Shown in pieces: positions 44,352 to 53,058 of a DNA stretch of 64,000 nt. The notes under the pieces are model-generated. The model saw nothing but the letters and a program-made list of their open reading frames with translations, was not told the DNA's origin and did no database searches. Every line of letters starts with the position of its first letter. The first letter of the stretch is position 1. The stretch comes from CAWKKW01 sp963850345. Lineage in GTDB: Bacteria > Acidobacteriota > Terriglobia > Terriglobales > Acidobacteriaceae. The translations under genes and the position numbers were made by a program. Where the stretch lies: assembly GCA_963850345.1 (NCBI GenBank), contig CAWKKW010000004.1, positions 62,001 through 126,000 of the forward strand. Reading direction: 5' to 3'.

Positions 44352-46373
44352 GTGGAAAGACGACACTTTCTGAAACGCGCTGCGCAGACGGGGTTGGTCG
44401 TCGGAGCTACCAAGCTCTTTGGTGAGGGCAGTGGGATGCTCCCTACGGAACTGCCTGTGTCGAATGGAACGGCCGAACGCGAAGTTATACGGCAAGAGTT
44501 TGCAGTCTATCCTCCGTTATTTACGCGCCACACTCAGACTGTGAATCCGAAGAAGATTGCCCGGGAGTGCTGGATGGGATACCTGACCATGCAGCCAGAC
44601 CCCTGGGGATTGCTCCCCGACTTACGTCCTGCCTTGCGCTTCCACTTTGACAATCGTGCTCTTCCCTGGCCCGATCTGAAGCACCACAAAGTAGATGGCT
44701 TTGATAACAATGCCCGCAACGTAGGAGCGCACGCCTTACTCCACGCGATGTTCGGTGAAGAAAAACGTAACGATCCCGCCGAGTCTGGACAGATTGGATA
44801 TCTACTCGGCATCACAGACCCCTCGTCAGGATTTGCATTCAGCCCCGATGTCTTACCCAGAGTGTGCCCCCTGGGAGAAGGGGAGATGGCTAAGAACCTG
44901 ATGCTGCTCTATCAACAGACCGGCCAGAGAGAACTCTTTGATTGGGCGGAGAGAATGACCAGGACATTCCGAACGTATGCAGTGCTCAAGCAATCCAGCG
45001 CGGGACCTGTAGCAGCCTTCTGCCAAGGAGGAGAGGGGGGGCAGGGAGGATTTATAGTCGGCGATCCGCCGGTCAAAGTTGCCAAAGACCCAACATTGGG
45101 CGGGTGGCAATTTCAGGTCGTCGGCTGGGCAGCTGGAGCTATGTCGAAATGGCACGAAGTAACTGGCGATAGGTCAGCGCTGGAGTTTGCAGTGGCATTG
45201 GCGAACCGCCTTTGTCACAGTGAGGACGAGTTCGGCAATGATGGCTCATTTCGTCCCGATGGATCATTCGGTGGCAACAGCCAGGCCTCTGCCGGTAGTT
45301 GGCACATGCATGGGCATACCCATTGTCTGCCGGCATTGCTACACCTGGGCAACCAGTTACTAAGTGCCAGAGAACCCGACAAGGGGTTGCAGATGATTGA
45401 GCAGGCTCGGCAGACCTTTGAGTGGCTCTACGATCCAGCTCGGAATCCAGATGCAGGCAGCCTGACCGGTTGGTTGGGGGAATTTCTAATTGTTGCATCA
45501 GGGTGGCAGAGAAATGCCGACTGTGAGGGTTGCACGATGGGTGACATGGTGCAAACCGCCGTCGGCCTTGGCGCGGCCAGTCGGCTGGATGCGAGCCTCA
45601 CGTCGATGGCGAACTACTACGATCGGGCCGAACAGATCTATACCGGCCAAGTCATGGAGCAGATGTTCCGCCCCAAACCGCAGTACCTGGCCGTCGTCAA
45701 GGAGTGTCTGGAAAAGCGGGTTCAAAAAGAAATGGCGGGCGCATCACGAGAAGCACGGAAACAGGAGGTAGAACGCCGATATGCAATATCGCTGAAAACC
45801 GCGGAACGAATGGTAGGCCAGCAGATGGGCTTGTGCGGTTTTCCAGATTGGGTCAATCATCTGCCTTCAGACCTCGATAAGGAACTACCGGGAATTCACA
45901 TGCAAGGGTGTTGTGCGGACGCAACGATCAGAGCCTCGCATGCGATCTGGTCAGAGACGGTGACGGGTGACAGGGCAGAGGCGCGCGTCAATCTGGCGTT
46001 TAATCGTGAGTCGCCATTGGTTGACGTGATCTCTTGCCTGCCCCATCGCGGAGAAGTCAGTGTCATCGTCAAGGATACGGAGCGAGTTTTGGTCAGAGTG
46101 CCGGGTTGGGCTCCAAAGACCGATGTGCGAGCCTACCGGGATGGTAAGGCGGTCTCCGTAAACTGGGATAGATCGTATGTTGTGTTTGACCGCGTCGCGA
46201 AAGCCGAGCATTTGACCGTGACCTATCCGCTGCGGCTCTTGGAGGTTAAGGAAACCATCCAGGGAGCGCGATATACCGAGCGCTGGCGAGGCAACACGAT
46301 CGTCGACATCACGCCACCGGGAAAATGGATACCGATGTATCACCGTCCCGAACTGGAAGTAGAGCAGGTATAA
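44352..46373 (+). CDS. Exported GH127-like protein (beta-L-arabinofuranosidase fold)
   Basis: The 673-residue product starts with a TAT-like signal (ERRHFLKRAAQTGLVVGA), then an (alpha/alpha)6-like region with many Trp, His and Glu residues, and a C-terminal beta domain (VLVRVPGWAPKTDVRAYRDG, LTVTYPLRL). MQGCCADATIRASHAIW near residue 520 recalls the GCC motif holding the catalytic Cys of GH127 enzymes. The overall family is GH127/DUF1680-like; the sugar is unknown. The start is GTG with GGGAGG 5 bases upstream. It lies alone between decayed DNA and tRNA-Phe. Confidence 0.7.
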   Translation: MERRHFLKRAAQTGLVVGATKLFGEGSGMLPTELPVSNGTAEREVIRQEFAVYPPLFTRHTQTVNPKKIARECWMGYLTMQPDPWGLLPDLRPALRFHFDNRALPWPDLKHHKVDGFDNNARNVGAHALLHAMFGEEKRNDPAESGQIGYLLGITDPSSGFAFSPDVLPRVCPLGEGEMAKNLMLLYQQTGQRELFDWAERMTRTFRTYAVLKQSSAGPVAAFCQGGEGGQGGFIVGDPPVKVAKDPTLGGWQFQVVGWAAGAMSKWHEVTGDRSALEFAVALANRLCHSEDEFGNDGSFRPDGSFGGNSQASAGSWHMHGHTHCLPALLHLGNQLLSAREPDKGLQMIEQARQTFEWLYDPARNPDAGSLTGWLGEFLIVASGWQRNADCEGCTMGDMVQTAVGLGAASRLDASLTSMANYYDRAEQIYTGQVMEQMFRPKPQYLAVVKECLEKRVQKEMAGASREARKQEVERRYAISLKTAERMVGQQMGLCGFPDWVNHLPSDLDKELPGIHMQGCCADATIRASHAIWSETVTGDRAEARVNLAFNRESPLVDVISCLPHRGEVSVIVKDTERVLVRVPGWAPKTDVRAYRDGKAVSVNWDRSYVVFDRVAKAEHLTVTYPLRLLEVKETIQGARYTERWRGNTIVDITPPGKWIPMYHRPELEVEQV

Positions 46374-46713
46374 CCGATCTGTCTGTAAGCGGAATCAGGA
46401 TCACTGCGGCTCAGGCCAACATCCAAAAAGAGTACGTCACAGCAACCGACAAGGCTTATTGCTTCGCCTCGACTCACAGAACATAAGTGGCCAACAAAGA
46501 GCGCAATGCTGGGCAAGGGCTGGCGTCGGCCGTTCTGTGACCTCCGCGTCCTGCGCATTCAGTTGGGTTAATGATCAGGGGGCAACTCGCGGCCAATACG
46601 CGACCACATCTGCGGGACATGTGCCATTCACAGCACAGCTTTGGAAGAGTTCCGTGAGTGCCTCCCGACATGAGAGGGCGTCGTTCGTGGCGTTGCAATT
46701 GATCGATTCGAAG
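46374..46713. other. Gene-free stretch next to the tRNA-Phe 3' end
   Basis: About 340 bases without a supportable gene. Open frames across it on both strands are short or run through the tRNA. This is where an element integrated at the tRNA 3' end would have its junction, but I see no integrase and no copy of the tRNA end elsewhere in the window. Confidence 0.45.
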
Positions 46714-46788
46714 TGGTGGCCAGAGACGGGATCGAACCGCCGACGCCGGCCTTTTCAGGGCCGCGCTCTACCACTGAGCTATCTGGCC
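46714..46788 (-). tRNA. tRNA-Phe (anticodon GAA)
   Basis: On the minus strand acceptor GGCCAGA pairs with TCTGGCC, the D arm is GCTC...GAGC, the anticodon stem CGGCC/GGCCG holds loop CTGAAAA (anticodon GAA), the T arm is GGCGG-TTCGATC-CCGTC and CCA is encoded. The 3' end faces the gene-poor region to the left. Confidence 0.95.
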
Positions 46789-47046
46789 TTGGGGATCCAA
46801 GGAGCGCTGTACGCGCCAGGTGTGTCTGAGTAGCGGGAGGGATCCTGCAGAAGATTTCCTCGGTCGACCCGGAGCAGATCAGTGCTCTTCAAACAACCTC
46901 GAACAGTATAGCAATCGAACTGCGGAGTTCCAAACTGGCGGACTTGTCCCTCGGAACTCGCGATGCCTTGCAAAAAAGCTGCTCCCCTTTCCGCCATGCC
47001 CTACACTGGTCGGAATCAATTGAACCCTTTGCAGTGCAGGACGCCC

Positions 47047-48687
47047 ATGTTCAATCTCCGCGCTTGTTTCAATCGGCGAAGCTCTCGTCGAGTACTCAGG
47101 GAATCTGCCACGGCATGCTTGCTCACCTTGTCTATCGTGACGACCTGCCCTGCCGCGAGTCGCCCGGCGTCTGCCCCGGCGCACAAATCCAATGTTCGAG
47201 CGGCCTCGTCGGCCGACGAAGCGCGAGCGGAGCATGCCTACGCGGAGGCTCTCAAGGCTGGCCCCCTTGCCCTGCGCGCGTTCCTCTACCGCATGCCAAA
47301 GGGCTCCGACCTGCATATGCATCTTTCCGGAGCGGTTTACGCCGAATCGTTTCTCAGGGCAGCCGGGGAGGATGGCTTATGCATCGACACCCATGCGCTC
47401 TCCTTCCAGAAACCTGCGGGCTCTGGTGAGCCTGCGTCTTCCTGCGCCGACGGAGCCGTCGCAGCCGCAAGCGTCACCAAAAACCAGCATCTCTACGACG
47501 CTCTGATCGATTCGTTCTCGATGCGGAGTTTCGTACCCAGCAACGGGAACTCCGGCCACGATCACTTCTTTGACACCTTCGACAAGTTTGGCGGCACAAG
47601 CAAGTCGCACCTCGGCGAGTGGATTGACGAGATTGCCAGTCGCGCTGCCGCCCAGAATGAGCAGTACCTTGAGCTGATGCACACTCCCGACTTCAGCGAG
47701 GCATCTGCGCTCGCGATGAAAGCCGGCTTCCACAGCGACTTTGCTGAATACCGCCGGCTGCTGCTGGAGGGCGGCCTGAAGAACGCCGTTCCCGGCATTC
47801 AGTCGCAGATGGATGAAGCGGAGGCAAAGCGTCGCAACCTGGAGCACTGCGGGGCGGCAGATGCGCAACCCGCCTGCGCGGTCCAGGTTCGTTACGTGTT
47901 CCAGGTGCTGCGCGGGCTGCCGAAGGAAGTGGTCTTCGCCCAGACGCTGCTTGCGTTTGAAGTGGCCTCCGCCGATCCGCGCTTCGTCGGCTTGAACTTC
48001 GTCATGCCCGAAGACGGCTTCATCTCCATGACAGACTACCGTCTGCACATGCAGATGCTGGATGCGCTGCACGGTTTCTATCCCAAGGTTCACATCAGCC
48101 TGCACGCTGGGGAACTCGCTCCCGGGATGGTCCCGTGGGATGGGTTGAATTTTCATATTCGCGCAGCCGTGGAGCAAGGGCACGCAGAACGGATTGGACA
48201 CGGCGTCGACGTGATGTATGAGGAGCACCCCTACGATCTGCTGCGGGAGATGGCTGCTCGACACGTGATGGTGGAGATCAACCTGACCAGCAACGACGTG
48301 ATTCTCGGAATCAGAGGACGGGATCACCCACTGCCCATTTACCTCCAGTACGGCGTGCCCGTGGCGCTCTCGACAGACGACGAAGGAGTCTCCCGGATCG
48401 ACCTGACCACGGAATATGTGCGCGCTGCAGATACGTATCGCTTGAGCTATCGAGAGTTGAAACAGATGGTGCGGACGGGGCTGGAACACAGCTTCCTGCC
48501 TGGTGCGAGTTTGTGGCAGCAGACGGGCAAGACCGAAGACTACGATCACCCTGTAACCACATGCCGGTCGCAACTGGGTCGACCCAAGGCGATGGGAGAG
48601 TGCGCGAGCTTCCTGCAATCAAATGAGAAAGCGGGAGAAGAATGGGAACTGGAAGCCCGATTCCACGCCTTTGAAGCATCGCTCTGA
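47047..48687 (+). CDS. Exported adenosine deaminase-like protein
   Basis: The 546-residue product has a signal peptide (TACLLTLSIVTTCPAAS) and an adenosine/AMP deaminase TIM barrel: MPKGSDLHMHLSGA with the two zinc His, SLHAGEL with the catalytic Glu and His, RIGHGVDV, and LSTDDEGV with the zinc Asp. The export signal and large loops make it similar to secreted adenosine deaminases (ADGF-like). I chose ATG 47047 with AGGA ~6 bases upstream; the frame extends 28 codons upstream without similarity. It would deaminate extracellular adenosine. It stands alone, near tRNA-Phe. Confidence 0.88.
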   Translation: MFNLRACFNRRSSRRVLRESATACLLTLSIVTTCPAASRPASAPAHKSNVRAASSADEARAEHAYAEALKAGPLALRAFLYRMPKGSDLHMHLSGAVYAESFLRAAGEDGLCIDTHALSFQKPAGSGEPASSCADGAVAAASVTKNQHLYDALIDSFSMRSFVPSNGNSGHDHFFDTFDKFGGTSKSHLGEWIDEIASRAAAQNEQYLELMHTPDFSEASALAMKAGFHSDFAEYRRLLLEGGLKNAVPGIQSQMDEAEAKRRNLEHCGAADAQPACAVQVRYVFQVLRGLPKEVVFAQTLLAFEVASADPRFVGLNFVMPEDGFISMTDYRLHMQMLDALHGFYPKVHISLHAGELAPGMVPWDGLNFHIRAAVEQGHAERIGHGVDVMYEEHPYDLLREMAARHVMVEINLTSNDVILGIRGRDHPLPIYLQYGVPVALSTDDEGVSRIDLTTEYVRAADTYRLSYRELKQMVRTGLEHSFLPGASLWQQTGKTEDYDHPVTTCRSQLGRPKAMGECASFLQSNEKAGEEWELEARFHAFEASL

Positions 48688-48785
48688 AGCGGCAGAGATG
48701 TATTTTCTGATGCAGTTCGTTAAATTTTGTCGCGGTTGCTCATTCGCTGCTTGCACCGGGGGCCCGCCACTCCATACTGGGAAGC

Positions 48786-50090
48786 ATGCCTCCCCGCATG
48801 CGCATTGTTCTAACCACCTTTGGCACGTTTGGTGATGTGAACCCGCTCGTCGCGATCGCGCTCGAATTGCGCGCGCGAGGCCATGAGCCGGTGCTTGCCG
48901 TGCCGGAGATGTTTCGCAGCAACATCGAGCCGCTTGGACTTCGCTTCGCCGCCGTGCGCCCGGAGCAGGATCCCAGCGATAGCCGCATGGTCGCGATGAT
49001 TTACGACATCAAGAAGGGCACAGAACGCGGTCTCCGCGAATTCTTGTTCCCACCGATTCGCGACAGCTATGACGACCTGCTGGCTGTGGTGACGGCGGAA
49101 GGTGGAGCTGAACTGCTTATCAGTGGGGAGCTTGCTTACGCCGCGCCGCTGGTGGCCGAAGTTACCGGGGTGCCCTGGGCATCCTGCGTCCTGGCTCCGT
49201 TTTCCTTCTTTTCTGCCAGCGATCCGCCGGTTCTGCCGCCGTATCCGCTGCTGGCGCGGGTTCAACCCTTTGTTCCTGGCATGGGATATGCCGCAGCCCG
49301 GTTCGCGCGCTGGGTAACGCGAGCGTGGCCGGATCCGGTCTATGCATTGCGCTCGCACCTCGGTTTGGCACGCGGCGCGAATCCCATCTTCGAAGCGAAG
49401 TTTTCGCCCGAGCTTGCGCTCGCCCTCTTCTCGCCTGTGCTGGGGCAGCCCCAACCGGACTGGCCGGCAAGTGCGCGTTGCACTGGCTTCGTGTTCTACG
49501 ACGGAGACGCCGGACGCGCGACTCTGTCTTTGGAATTGCAGCGCTTCCTCGATGCTGGCCCAGCTCCACTGGTCTTCACCCTAGGATCGGCCGCAGTGCT
49601 TGATGCCGGCGATTTTTACGAACAGAGTGCACGCGCTGCTGAAATGCTCGATCAGCGCGCGGTGCTGCTGGTGGGCAAAGATGCTCGTAATCTGCCGCGC
49701 CACGCAACACCCGAGAGCATCTGCATCGCGCCGTACGCCCCTTTCTCGCAGCTGTTTCCGAGAGCGTCGGTGATCGTGCATCAGGGAGGCGTTGGAACTA
49801 CGGCACACGCCCTTCGCGCAGGCAAGCCCATGCTGGTCATGCCGTACAGCCACGATCAGCCGGACAATGCGCGGCGGGTCAAGCGATTGGGAGTCGCAGA
49901 GGTGCTTCGGCGGCGGTCTTATACAGCAGAGCGTGCAGCACGCGCTATTCAGAATCTAATCAGCGAGCCTGCATACAGAGAACACGCGGAGACGATTGCC
50001 CAGGTGGCAGAGCAGGACGGCCTAGGCGACGCATGTGACGCGTTGGAGGCTCTGATGTCTCAACGCCCGGTTTCAGTTCCCGTCAGGTGA
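48786..50090 (+). CDS. UGT-type glycosyltransferase (GT1-like)
   Basis: The 434-residue GT-B fold protein starts RIVLTTFGTFGDVNPLVAIA, the acceptor-domain signature, and has the donor-site motif VIVHQGGVGTTAHALRAGKPMLVMPYSHDQPDNARRV, matching the UDP-glycosyltransferase / rhamnosyltransferase group (MGT, RhlB-like). The acceptor could be a lipid, terpenoid or macrolide; nothing nearby decides this. It starts about 98 bases after the deaminase gene and converges with the cold-shock gene. Confidence 0.88.
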   Translation: MPPRMRIVLTTFGTFGDVNPLVAIALELRARGHEPVLAVPEMFRSNIEPLGLRFAAVRPEQDPSDSRMVAMIYDIKKGTERGLREFLFPPIRDSYDDLLAVVTAEGGAELLISGELAYAAPLVAEVTGVPWASCVLAPFSFFSASDPPVLPPYPLLARVQPFVPGMGYAAARFARWVTRAWPDPVYALRSHLGLARGANPIFEAKFSPELALALFSPVLGQPQPDWPASARCTGFVFYDGDAGRATLSLELQRFLDAGPAPLVFTLGSAAVLDAGDFYEQSARAAEMLDQRAVLLVGKDARNLPRHATPESICIAPYAPFSQLFPRASVIVHQGGVGTTAHALRAGKPMLVMPYSHDQPDNARRVKRLGVAEVLRRRSYTAERAARAIQNLISEPAYREHAETIAQVAEQDGLGDACDALEALMSQRPVSVPVR

Positions 50091-50245
50091 GCGAAAGCGA
50101 AAAAGCAGAGGGTGAATTTCGCGGCTGATCTTCGCACGGGTCAACCGCTCAGCGGCCTTTCTTCGGCGCTCCCGCAGCATCTTGCTCTGCGGAAATTCGG
50201 CCGAGGAGACGCCCTCACCCTTTCCAAGTTATGAGTTCTGAAATT

Positions 50246-50446
50246 CTAGAGAGGCTGTACGTCAGCCGCCTGCCAGCCCTTCGGTCCCTTGACTACGTTA
50301 AATTGAACGGCCTGGCCTTCCTGGAGACTCTTGAAGCCGTTGGAGTTGATGGCAGAGTAATGCACGAAAACATCCTCGCCACTCTGACGCGAGATAAAGC
50401 CAAACCCCTTGGCGTCGTTAAACCACTTCACTGTTCCCTGTTCCAT
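50246..50446 (-). CDS. Cold-shock domain protein
   Basis: The 66-residue CspA-type protein has RNP-1 KGFGFIS and RNP-2 VFVHYSAI plus the N-terminal GTVKWFNDAKG. It binds single-stranded RNA/DNA and acts as an RNA chaperone. AGGGA lies 8 bases before the ATG. The upstream ~290 bases shared with the decarboxylase gene hold its leader and include a GGCTCC direct repeat. Confidence 0.95.
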   Translation of the reverse strand: MEQGTVKWFNDAKGFGFISRQSGEDVFVHYSAINSNGFKSLQEGQAVQFNVVKGPKGWQAADVQPL

Positions 50447-50737
50447 TGCTGCGGTCCCTGAGTTGAATTGCGCTGGAGCCTATTGGAGCCGACAAACCCG
50501 CTTTCGACGACAAGTTTCCTGCCCAAATGTGATCAGACGCCCACCCAGTGTATCAGATCAGTAACGATATTGTCCTTTTTGAATTCCATGAGCCGCAAAC
50601 CTGGGCCATGCGCGTTTCGGGTGGCACACTGATGAGTCATGAGTACGGGCTCCGGCTCAGTTCCTGCAAGGTGTGTTGCTCTGGTTCGCTCCGCAAGACA
50701 GATAGACACATATCGAAGCGTATGCTGGGATACGACT
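50447..50737. other. Divergent region, csp / decarboxylase
   Basis: About 290 bases between divergent starts. It would hold the cold-shock leader and both promoters. A short GGCTCC direct repeat lies in the csp leader; otherwise I see no recognisable element. The decarboxylase frame is open back to 50639 but without similarity there. Confidence 0.4.
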
Positions 50738-52093
50738 ATGTCTCAGGATGCGTCGCTGCGTCTCCTCAACGAAATGCTTCCGCGGTTGCAGCAAGAGTTT
50801 GCTCAACTTCCCCCCTCCACAGAACCGGTCAGTGATGATGCGGAAGCGTCGATGGCCAATGTGCTCGAGCAGGTAGCAGAGCGCATGGCGGACAACTATC
50901 CGTACTTCCATCCGCTGTATGCCGGGCAAATGTTGAAGCCGCCTCACCCCATCGCACGAGCGGCGTATGCCATGGCCATGTGGCTCAACCCCAACAACCA
51001 TGCCCTCGACGGTGGCCGAGCGAGTTCAAAGCTCGAGGTGGAAGCAGTGCGTGACCTGGCCGCAATGTTCAACTGGTCGAATGCGCTCGGACATCTGACC
51101 AGCGGGGGTACGTTCGCTAATCTCGAAGCGCTCTGGGTCGGCGGTCACCTGGCTCCGGGCAAAACCGTGATCGCTTCCCAGCAGGCCCACTACACGCATG
51201 AGCGAATCAGCCACGTGCTCGGTTTGCCGTTCGATTCCGTAGCGGTGGATCGGCAGGGTCGCATGGACGTGGACGCACTCGAGCAACGGCTGCGCGGCAA
51301 TGATGTGGGCACGGTGGTAGTTACAGTGGGAACTACGGGTGTGGGCGCCGTCGATCCGCTGGACCAGGTGCTGGCCCTCCGCGCCCGCTACGATTTCCGC
51401 GTGCACGTTGATGCGGCGTATGGCGGATACTTTGTGCTGGCCACCAACCTCGGCGAAGGAGCAGCCCGCGCTCTCGCCAGTATGCGCCGTGCCGATTCCA
51501 TCGTGATCGATCCCCACAAGCATGGAATGCAGCCCTACGGCTGCGGCTGCATTCTTTTCCGCGATCCAGCCGTTGGCCGCTTCTATCGCCACGATTCGCC
51601 CTACACCTACTTCACTTCAGACGAACTTCACCTGGGCGAAATCAGCCTGGAGTGCTCGCGCCCCGGGGCTGCGGCGGTTGCATTATGGGCTACGCAGCGG
51701 CTTTTACCTCTGGTTCGAGGTGGAGAATTCTCTCGCGGCTTGATGCGAGGACGGGAAGCAGCGCTCGATTTGTACCAGCGACTGCAGAATGATGCGCGGT
51801 TTTTGCCCGCGTTCCGTCCCGAGTTGGATATTCTTATCTGGGCAATGAAAACGGATACAGTGCAGAAATCCTCGAATTTGGCGCAGGCCGTATTTGCGCG
51901 AGCAGCGCAGCACGATCTTCACCTGGCGTTGTTCCAGGCGCCGGTCGAGTTCTTTCCCGACCGAAGCTGGAAACGCGCCAAACCCGGAGAGAAGGTGACC
52001 TGTCTGCGCTCCGTCCTCATGAAACCGCAACACCTCGACTGGACAGACGAGATTTGGCAGCGCCTGGATCAGAGTGTTCAGGAGTCCCACTGA
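50738..52093 (+). CDS. Group II PLP-dependent decarboxylase family protein
   Basis: The 451-residue enzyme has the group II decarboxylase/tyrosine-decarboxylase pattern: HLTSGGTFANLEALW, VDAAYGGYF, and the PLP-lysine motif DPHKHGMQPYGCG. Substrates of this family include L-glutamate, tyrosine, tryptophan, DOPA and aspartate; sequence alone does not choose. I took ATG 50738 with GGGA upstream. Its stop overlaps the start of the epimerase-like gene (TGATG), which indicates translational coupling with sugar genes, an unusual context. Confidence 0.85.
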   Translation: MSQDASLRLLNEMLPRLQQEFAQLPPSTEPVSDDAEASMANVLEQVAERMADNYPYFHPLYAGQMLKPPHPIARAAYAMAMWLNPNNHALDGGRASSKLEVEAVRDLAAMFNWSNALGHLTSGGTFANLEALWVGGHLAPGKTVIASQQAHYTHERISHVLGLPFDSVAVDRQGRMDVDALEQRLRGNDVGTVVVTVGTTGVGAVDPLDQVLALRARYDFRVHVDAAYGGYFVLATNLGEGAARALASMRRADSIVIDPHKHGMQPYGCGCILFRDPAVGRFYRHDSPYTYFTSDELHLGEISLECSRPGAAAVALWATQRLLPLVRGGEFSRGLMRGREAALDLYQRLQNDARFLPAFRPELDILIWAMKTDTVQKSSNLAQAVFARAAQHDLHLALFQAPVEFFPDRSWKRAKPGEKVTCLRSVLMKPQHLDWTDEIWQRLDQSVQESH

Positions 52094-53031
52094 TGGCAGA
52101 CGCTCCCCAGAGTCTCACGCTGCGTAATGAACGCCTTCACTTGGAGATTCTGCCGGTAATGGGCGGCAAGATCGCGTCCCTCCTGTCCTTGCCGAATGGC
52201 CAGGAACTGCTGCAACCGCCCCTTTTGCCCTACGCGACGCGCACCCGAACGATGCCCTTCCACGAAGGAGAGGCCAGCGGCTACGACGAGTGCATCCCTT
52301 CCGTCTCCAGTTGCGAAATCGAAACCGGTGAGGGACCGGTGCAGATTCCCGATCATGGGGATTTCTGGCGCCTGCCGTTTGAGACGCAGCTGCAGGATCA
52401 GAACACGGTTGTTCTTGAAGCTGTCGGCTTCTCACTGCCGCTGCGATTTCGAAAGACCTTTCAGATATCCGGAGAGCGGCTGCTTCTGAGTTACCAACTG
52501 GAAAATCTGGGCAGCAAGCCTGTGCCGTATCTCTGGTCAGCCCATCCCGGCTTCGCTGTAGACCCCGGAGACCGCATCGTGCTGCCCTCTTCGGTCAAGC
52601 AGGTCAGCGTCGAATGGTCTGCGGGTAGTCGCCTGGGCTCCCAGGGCACACAGCATTCCTGGCCGCGAACTGCAACCGCCTCCGGCGACGCGACGGACCT
52701 TAGCCTGGTGGGCACGGCAGCCGAGCAGGTGGGCGACAAACTGTTCACGGGCGCGCTCTCCGAGGCGTGGTGTACGTTGCAGCGAGCGCGTCTCGGGCTC
52801 GAGATTCACACGACCTTCGATCAGCGATTTGCTCGCTACCTGGGTGTGTGGCTCAGTTATCGTGGTTGGCCGGCGGATCGAGACTCCAAGCAATTTTGTG
52901 TGGCTTTGGAACCATGCACAGCTCCGACGGATTCGTTAGCAGTCGCTCTCCGCAAGGGATGGGCGCGTACGCTGGATCCGAAACAAAGTGACGGCTGGCA
53001 GGTTGAACTGCAGGTTAGGAACATTCGTTGA
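52093..53031 (+). CDS. Aldose 1-epimerase (mutarotase)-superfamily protein
   Basis: The 312-residue product shows a galactose-mutarotase-like beta-sandwich: LEILPVMGGKIASLLSLPNG at the N-terminus, PDHGDFWRLPF, PYLWSAHPGFAV near residue 155 and CVALEPCTAPTDSL near 280. His and Glu in the last two blocks correspond to the catalytic pair of mutarotases. It starts inside the decarboxylase stop codon, with GGAG 8 bases upstream. galK follows after 27 bases. The exact sugar is unknown. Confidence 0.82.
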   Translation: MADAPQSLTLRNERLHLEILPVMGGKIASLLSLPNGQELLQPPLLPYATRTRTMPFHEGEASGYDECIPSVSSCEIETGEGPVQIPDHGDFWRLPFETQLQDQNTVVLEAVGFSLPLRFRKTFQISGERLLLSYQLENLGSKPVPYLWSAHPGFAVDPGDRIVLPSSVKQVSVEWSAGSRLGSQGTQHSWPRTATASGDATDLSLVGTAAEQVGDKLFTGALSEAWCTLQRARLGLEIHTTFDQRFARYLGVWLSYRGWPADRDSKQFCVALEPCTAPTDSLAVALRKGWARTLDPKQSDGWQVELQVRNIR

Positions 53032-53058
53032 ACGTCGTTTTCTGTATGAGGGGGCTGG

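Noticed and set aside
46459..46833. Plus-strand frame with WWPETGSNRRRRPFQGRALPLSYLA
   Set aside because: It runs through the antisense of tRNA-Phe; the part before it has no recognisable domain or ribosome-binding site.
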